Assembly: GCA_039654915.1 (NCBI GenBank)
Contig: JBDJPA010000012.1
Location: 1,674,001-1,738,000 of the forward strand
DNA: 64,000 bases
From: Aquilaria yunnanensis
Taxonomy: Eukaryota; Streptophyta; Magnoliopsida; Malvales; Thymelaeaceae
Direction of reading: 5' to 3'
Shown here one piece after another: positions 58,081 to 64,000 of the stretch. The position numbers were made by a program, and so were the translations under genes. Positions within the stretch are counted from its first letter, which is position 1, and each line of letters opens with the position of its first letter. A model generated the notes under the pieces. The model saw nothing but the letters and a program-made list of their open reading frames with translations. It ran no database searches and was not told where the DNA came from.

Positions 58081-60646
58081 ACTTTAAAAGTCAAAAATTT
58101 CAAGCACCTTTTTGAATTTGAGAACTGAAATCAACACCTACGCAAAAAGAGCTCTAATTTTATAGATCCATCATCTAATTTGATAGAATTAAAACTACCG
58201 GTGAAAAGAAACCATATAAGGTATAAGTAGTACATGTAAGATAATTAAGAAAGTAAACTACATCTGTAACTTGTTTGTCGAATTTGACTAAATATTAATA
58301 AGTTTAAAATTACAAAATAATTGCTTCTCAAACTTGACCTTCCATCGAATAATCACGACGGACCATTGTACAGGAAACATGGCGAGGTCCATAGAAAGAA
58401 GCTGTTTTCATTTTTTGTAGGGAGCAGTGAGATTTACAATGGCGATTTTCTCACGATAATTATGGAAATACAATAATTTTTAAATGGTGGAACCCAAATT
58501 TTTGAAATTATAAAAGGTTATCTATTCGTTGGCAAGAGTGAGACCAACTTCGATAGTAGTGTGAATAAATATCACAATGATCCTTTACTTTTATAATAAC
58601 ATCACAAAAAGAAACACATATATTATTTAATGTGAAAGGATGTTGTTCACTTCACTTTGCTCTTACCAGTTCAGCGGGATCAGCAGAAAATTTTATACGG
58701 GGTCAAAGTAAATATCTGACTAAAAAATTAGGGGTCAAATATATAGTTTTACCAGGCAAATACATGTAGCTCCGCTCGGCTCGGTCAAGTCAGCAAGCAG
58801 CTGCTCAATATTGAATATGCAATTACATAAATTAATTGAATCCAGCATTCTATGATTGGAAGGTGCCAATTTATCTTCGTTTATGAGAAGCTAAACAAGG
58901 ACACAACAACGCGATCTTTTCTCTCCTGAGAATGCCTCGTAATTGTTTTGAGATGTACACAGGGAATTATATTGCAGGAGACCGTTGAAATCTTTGGATT
59001 ACTCGGATAATAAATAAATAGGGTAAAATCTACCGAGGTCACTTAGCTTATTTTTTTTTCTAATTGGGTATCCCATTTTTAAATTGTTCTAGTGAGATAC
59101 ATTACCTCTTAATGTTCATTCTATATGGATATTTTCTGTTAATTTTATAGTTATGTCTAACGAAAAATATTGATGTTGCATAAAAAATAATAAAATAAAT
59201 CTTAAAATAACACTAGTGGTCCTTAAACTATTTCAATCACTAATTATAACCCTTAAACTTTTGCTCAACTCAATTCTATCCCTAAAACCCTAATATTTCA
59301 TCTTTACTACCAAACAACAGCCCAGCCACCAACCCAGCTACCCTCCAGCAGCCAACACAGTCACTCTCCAGCCACCAGTCCAACTGACCGCTCAAATCCT
59401 TTAGCCTAAACACCATAACCCCCTAGTGTCGTTGCTCCACTTTGTTGCTTCTCTGTATATACCTCAAACGGCGAATTGAAGAAGAATTCGTGGAGGTCAA
59501 CGATTTTCTGATTACCCCATTAGCAGTGCCAATTGAGCCAAGGAAATCAAACCCAGATGAAGATCAAACCCAACTCATCGTTTATCACTGCCACCAACTT
59601 GACTCATCGACTTTTGTTCACCAATCAACAGATCTAGAGCGAGTCACACCAACAGCAGTTGGAGCTCGAATATTGCACCGTGACATCAGCTACTCCATCT
59701 TAGGAATGTCAAATTTGCCATTCTTCCAATCCTGACCGCTTAAATCTCAGTGCCGTCACCGTCGTTTTTCACAAAGCTACCGCCACGACATCTCCTATCT
59801 TCGCCTTCATGTCTCTCATTTGTCTATTCTAATCATCAATTAAGAAGCTGAGGAGATCAAAATTGAGAAGAGGAATCAAACCTCACTTGTCGAATTCAAT
59901 CTCTGCTCTTCACCTCTGATTCTCACCTCCTATTCAATCTCTCCAATTTTTGAGTTTTAATAAGGAAACCAGTTAATTGTTTTGTAGTTTGGGTTGATGT
60001 TCTTGATCTCTGCAATTTTTTAGTTTTAATACGGAAACCAGTTAATTGTGTTTGTAGTTTGGGTTGATGTTTTTTATCTTTTTATGGATGGAAGGAAAAT
60101 TTTAAAAATTTGGGTTTGTTATTAATTTTTAGTAAGTTTTGAAGGTTTAGAATTATTAATTGCAAAAATTTAAGAACCAAATTTGTTACTTTACATTTAT
60201 TTTAATATTAATTAATGCTACATCAACAACTTCCATTCAATTTAAAGCCAAAATTGATGAAACTGACCCAATTGAAACACACATAATAAGATAGGATACT
60301 ACGATATGACAACCTTAAAATAAAATATTCATTTAGAACAAAAAAAAAATATGCTAAAGGACACCCCGTGTATTTTACCCTAAATAAATATAATATGGAT
60401 CACCGAAATACGCAAAATCCAGGAAATATTAACCCTGATAGATGAAGAACTTTCAAAATACTACCAAAAATAAACTAACTAGTTACTAGTTAGCAATAAA
60501 CTAAAGATAACAAACCTCATACAGTTATACCTCTAAAAGAGGCTAATCCTTTCAGAGTTTCTTTTCTGTCCGCTCAGCGACAGGAAGACCCAATAACAGT
60601 CAGGAACCTGTAGCTGAACAATATTGTTGCTGTTCAAGAAGAAGCA
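58081..60646. other. Intergenic, no intact gene
   Basis: The stretch 58660-58790 resembles the end of a hAT-like element (GGGGTCAAA..., TGTAGCTCCGC). The frame 59442-59735 (+, 97 codons) is unassigned and lies in a C-rich, repeat-like stretch. No RNA gene seen. Confidence 0.4.
59945..60076 (+). repeat. Tandem duplication with 69-bp period
   Basis: Two adjoining copies sharing GTTTTAATAMGGAAACCAGT and TTTGTAGTTTGGGTTGATGT. Confidence 0.85.
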
Positions 60647-61378
60647 CTAAAAATTGCTCTCAAATTTGTCTCTTTTACCATCTTCAGGGTTAAAGTTGTC
60701 ATCATTGTTGATGTTCAAAGCTCCAATCCCAGTCTCTGATGATCTCTTCCCGAAATTGTTCTTGTTATTGTGCATCCACACCTTCAGAACCCCTCTCTCA
60801 ACCCCAATCTCTCTGCAGAACTCATCCACTGAGTTGTCTCCATTTCTGGGCATCTTCCACCCAATCTTCTCCGCAAAACCAAGCATCTTCTGCTTCTGTT
60901 CTCTGCTGAACTTTGTTCTTGACCTCTTTCTCGGACTCGGGCTCTCTCTCTTTCCGGCCGTTGGATTCGAACCTGACGGCCGGGATTGGCCAGTGGTAAG
61001 GGCCAGGAGCATCTGTGGGGCAGAAGAATAGTATGAATGAGGGGCAGGGGAGGGCGGAGTGGTCTGGGTCTGGGTGGGGGTCGGGCTTCGGCTGTGGGCC
61101 GGGCTCTGGTCCGGGCTAGCGCTGGTGGTGTAATTGGGCGGCGGAGGGAAGTGGTGGACGAAGGGTTGTATTGGGAAGTCGTAGGGATGACGGGCGTGGA
61201 AATTACGGTGGCAGCCGCAGGCGGCACATCTGAGGGAAACGGGATCCGCGGGGGTGGCGGTGGGGGTGGGCATGAACTCGCCGCAGCCGTCGAGAGCGTG
61301 GCCACCCATGGTGGCTGCGTGGTTCTTGAGACACTCTTTGTAGGAAACTACCATTTCTTTGGTTTGGTTTTGGTCCAT
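60647..61378 (-). CDS. Zinc finger-homeodomain (ZF-HD) transcription factor
   Basis: Single exon, 243 codons. Residues about 13-62 form the ZF-HD dimerisation zinc finger (SYKECLKNHAATMGGHALDG, CGEFMP, then LRCAACGCHRNFHARH) with its C/H ligands complete. Residues about 68-150 are a proline/serine/threonine-rich linker containing the common MLLAL motif. Residues about 150-210 form the divergent homeodomain (KRSRTKFSREQKQKMLGFAE, KIGWKMPRNG, VDEFCREIGVERGVLKVWMH, NNKNNFGKR). Intronless structure is typical of the family. ZHD proteins act as dimers in the nucleus in floral, leaf and stress programmes; the specific role here is unknown. No defect was found. The start at 61378 is the only ATG ahead of the finger that preserves it. 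Confidence 0.93.
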   Translation of the reverse strand: MDQNQTKEMVVSYKECLKNHAATMGGHALDGCGEFMPTPTATPADPVSLRCAACGCHRNFHARHPYDFPIQPFVHHFPPPPNYTTSASPDQSPAHSRSPTPTQTQTTPPSPAPHSYYSSAPQMLLALTTGQSRPSGSNPTAGKRESPSPRKRSRTKFSREQKQKMLGFAEKIGWKMPRNGDNSVDEFCREIGVERGVLKVWMHNNKNNFGKRSSETGIGALNINNDDNFNPEDGKRDKFESNF

Positions 61379-62002
61379 TTGGGTTTGAACCTGTGTAATG
61401 CAGGGGGAGGACCTAAATGGGCAATCGGAGGGATTGTTTTAAAAACGGGTTAGGGTTTTGCTTTTGTTTTTAATGAGGGAATTGTTTTATTTATTTAATT
61501 TCTTTTTGGTTTGTAAACTTATATTTTTGTTATGGGTAAGAGATGTGATGATATCAATCTGTACCTTTACCTATGGGTGTTTTACTTTACCCTATCTAAT
61601 GGGCAATATATTTTTTTATTTTTTTAATTGACATGGTTTGGGTTGAATTTGGGTATTTTTTGTTTTGTACCTGTCAGATATGGAGAGGGTATAGGTTTAG
61701 AGGTCTACCCTCCCCGAACCCAGCCCGTACCTTACCCACATATTATACATAGTATATAAGCATTTAAAATATTACATATATTATATATACATACCCAATT
61801 CTAGTTCTATACAATCTAAACATATAATATAATTTTAACCTAAACACTAAAATTTATAACCGTGTGATTGAGTTACTTTGTTTTCGGTTATGTTGTATTA
61901 TCCAAACATGTCATGCTTTTTTTAATTTTAATTTTATATTATGTAATCACTTGTGCAGGGTATTACATGTATAATATCTGACCCTACTCGCTCTGATGCG
62001 AT
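61379..62002. other. Intergenic, upstream of the ZF-HD gene
   Basis: AT-rich promoter side. Nothing specific could be assigned. Confidence 0.4.
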
Positions 62003-62610
62003 GAGGGTTTGAGCAAAGAAATCCTATCTACTGCAGGTTGCGGGTGCGGGTAGTATTTAGGTGAAAGTTTTATATTATGGATAGGATTTGGGAATCACTC
62101 TACTATCCCCAAACTTAGCTCTTGGACATCCCTAAATGTGTTCATGTAGATCAAGAGAGGAAGAGGGGAGGAGGTTGTAGTGATGCAGGTAGTTACAATG
62201 AGAGAGAAGTTTGCCATGTCCAAATGAGGTAAAAATATTGATAATTTTCGATGATACACAAATACAATTCAATATATATTTCATGTATGCACCATCCCCA
62301 ACGCCAGAGCAAGGAGGGTTTGAGCAAAGAAATCTTATCTACTGCAGGTTGCGGGTAGTATTTAGGTGAAAGTTTTATATTATGGATAGGATTTGAAAAT
62401 CACTCTACCGTCCCTAAACTTAGCTCTTTGACATCCCTAAATGTGATCATGTAGATCAAGAGAGGAAGAGGAGAGGAGGTTGGAGTGATGCGGGTAGTTA
62501 CAATGAGAGAGAAGTTTGCCATGTCCAAATGAGGATAAAAGTATTGATAATTTTCTATGATACATATACAATTCAATATATATTTCATGTATGCACCATC
62601 CCCAACGCCA
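62003..62610 (+). repeat. Tandem duplication of about 300 bp
   Basis: Copies at about 62003-62305 and 62314-62610 share most bases. Landmarks are GAGGGTTTGAGCAAAGAAAT, CATGTAGATCAAGAGAGGAA and TATATATTTCATGTATGCAC. Non-coding. Confidence 0.93.
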
Positions 62611-62612
62611 AC

Positions 62613-64000
62613 CATATAAGAGGAGCGTTATTGATGCCTTGAAAATACTGTTTGAAGAGCATTGCCATTACCATAATAATAATAATAATAATAACTTCCA
62701 AAAATCAATATAATGTTTCTTTTCGGATGAATGTCAAATGTACTAAAATCTTTGTGCTCAACTCCTTTGTCAATATCAATATATCACATGCTAATGAATA
62801 ATCTGATTAATGTAACTGAATTATAACATGAATTTATTTTTAATTACGTATTTGGGTTTCCGTTATTGTTGATGATATACACATGTAATTCCTTGTATAT
62901 TGGTGAAAAATATATTAAAAAAATATTTATATTCGGACTATAATCGTATATTTTTATTACATAAAAATAATAATGGATGTTTGGGGGGGGGGGGGGGGGG
63001 GGGGGGTTGCCTTTCGTGAAGGACCGAAGGTAGGTTTTGGGTGGGAGACGTGCCTGAAAATTTTTAGTTAGAATCTATTCTTGAAGACCACTATGGCATT
63101 GCAGCTTGCTTGGGGAAGGGAAGTGAAGTGCGCCAAAAATCCCGATCCGAGCACAAGCATACGTGGAGCTTGCTTATACGAATGGTTCCAAAGGAACAGA
63201 GAATTTGTTACAGACGTAACAGCTGTTGCTGCTAATCTCTAGAAGAATAATTGTCTTCTGCGTAAATTTGTCTCTGTTCTGTTGCTACAGTCACAGGCTT
63301 TTGCCTCTTGTAATTTTTTAATGAGAAATCTATACGTTATGAATGACAGTCGTCACAGATAAATTTAGGTTGTTTATAGCTATAAGCCCATATGTCATGA
63401 ATGACAAGCATCACATAAATACATACAGTCACAAATGGCCTAGATTCGCACATAACATCTATTATTTGTAATGTAATTACAATTTTTTTTTAATTTTTTC
63501 ACATTCAAGTTAATTTAAATTCAAATCATATATTTTTATTTTTACATCTCTTTTATTTTAAATTAATTTTATTTAAAAATTAATATTATTTATGTCTAAT
63601 AATTCATTAAAAATAAATTTTTTATAACATTATTAAATTTTATGATTTTTTTCTTCTCTATGCCAAAAAATAAAAAATCACAAAAAAAGTAATAATATGA
63701 TAAAAATTTTAATTTTAACCAATCATTATACCTATATAATATTAATTTTTAAATAAAATTGGTTCTAATAAAAAATATAAAAATTAAAAAAATATTTTAA
63801 ATTAAAATAATTTAATGTAAAACGAATTTGGTGTAAATTTCAAGGTTACATGTACTCCTCAGTGTGAAGATCAAATTTCTGAATTCAAAGCATACCTTTT
63901 TAAAAAATCGGAATTTTAAGAGTGGGGCTACCTTGTAGCTGTAGGTTTGGGGCAATAGGAACACAAGGGCTGTCCCTCATTCTAAGGGCAACTAAATCTG
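62613..64000. other. AT-rich intergenic end of the window
   Basis: Includes a short AAT microsatellite near 62670 and a G24 homopolymer at 62983-63006. A very AT-rich stretch at 63480-63830 lacks recognisable terminal repeats. No gene seen. Confidence 0.4.

Noticed and set aside
59442..59735. 97-codon plus-strand frame
   Set aside because: No recognisable motif, and it sits in repeat-like C-rich sequence next to a tandem duplication.

Overview
The window reads as nuclear DNA of a eudicot. The genes are split by GT-AG introns, the spacers are AT-rich and full of transposon debris, and the recognisable proteins are plant-specific (NAC, ZF-HD, PMT-type methyltransferase, ATL-type RING-H2). No species can be named from the sequence alone.

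Layout, left to right. 1346-2536 (+): an NAC-like gene broken by one in-frame TAG. 3600-6638 (-): a complete six-exon Golgi methyltransferase gene of the PMT2 type (613 codons). 8450-19690: a transposon-rich stretch with two inverted copies of one repeat, Stowaway-type MITEs and two dead LINE fragments; it encloses an intact four-exon gene for mitochondrial ribosomal protein mS23 (12623-15756, +) and a decayed Derlin gene (16490-17735, -). 20187-24070 (+): a ten-exon plastid-type CPBP/CAAX-like membrane protease gene (339 codons). 31131-32486 (+): a FEZ-type NAC gene. 34292-35801 (-): cytosolic ribosomal protein eL34 with a textbook Stowaway MITE in an intron. 60647-61378 (-): a single-exon ZF-HD gene. 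57464-58080 (-): an internally duplicated, truncated ATL RING-H2 remnant. By memory, PMT2, FEZ and RPL34 are also close neighbours in Arabidopsis (At1g26850-At1g26880), which supports the identifications.

The striking object is a roughly 17 kb LTR retrotransposon at 39473-56564 (+). It has 2.5 kb LTRs that are nearly identical, a primer binding site, a polypurine tract and a Tat/Ogre-like gag, but no protease, reverse transcriptase, RNase H or integrase that I can see. In place of pol it carries arrays of tandem repeats and an accessory cassette. The cassette holds three tandem, diverged but fully open 182-codon genes, each encoding a basic arginine/lysine patch next to a C-X2-C-X4-C-X3-C cluster. 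In layout and local pattern these resemble the cysteine-rich nucleic-acid-binding proteins of carla- and allexiviruses. They are followed by an intronless LOG-like (cytokinin riboside monophosphate phosphoribohydrolase) gene with one frameshift. Two of the three cysteine-rich genes and the LOG gene have a closely similar TATA-box segment upstream. A 33-unit minisatellite able to form hairpins follows, just before the polypurine tract.

Because the three cysteine-rich genes differ by about a quarter of their residues while the two LTRs differ by well under one percent, the cassette must be much older than this insertion. It appears to have travelled with the element family. I regard this as the candidate new system: a non-autonomous retrotransposon lineage carrying possible host-manipulating genes (nucleic-acid-binding or silencing-related, and hormone-activating).
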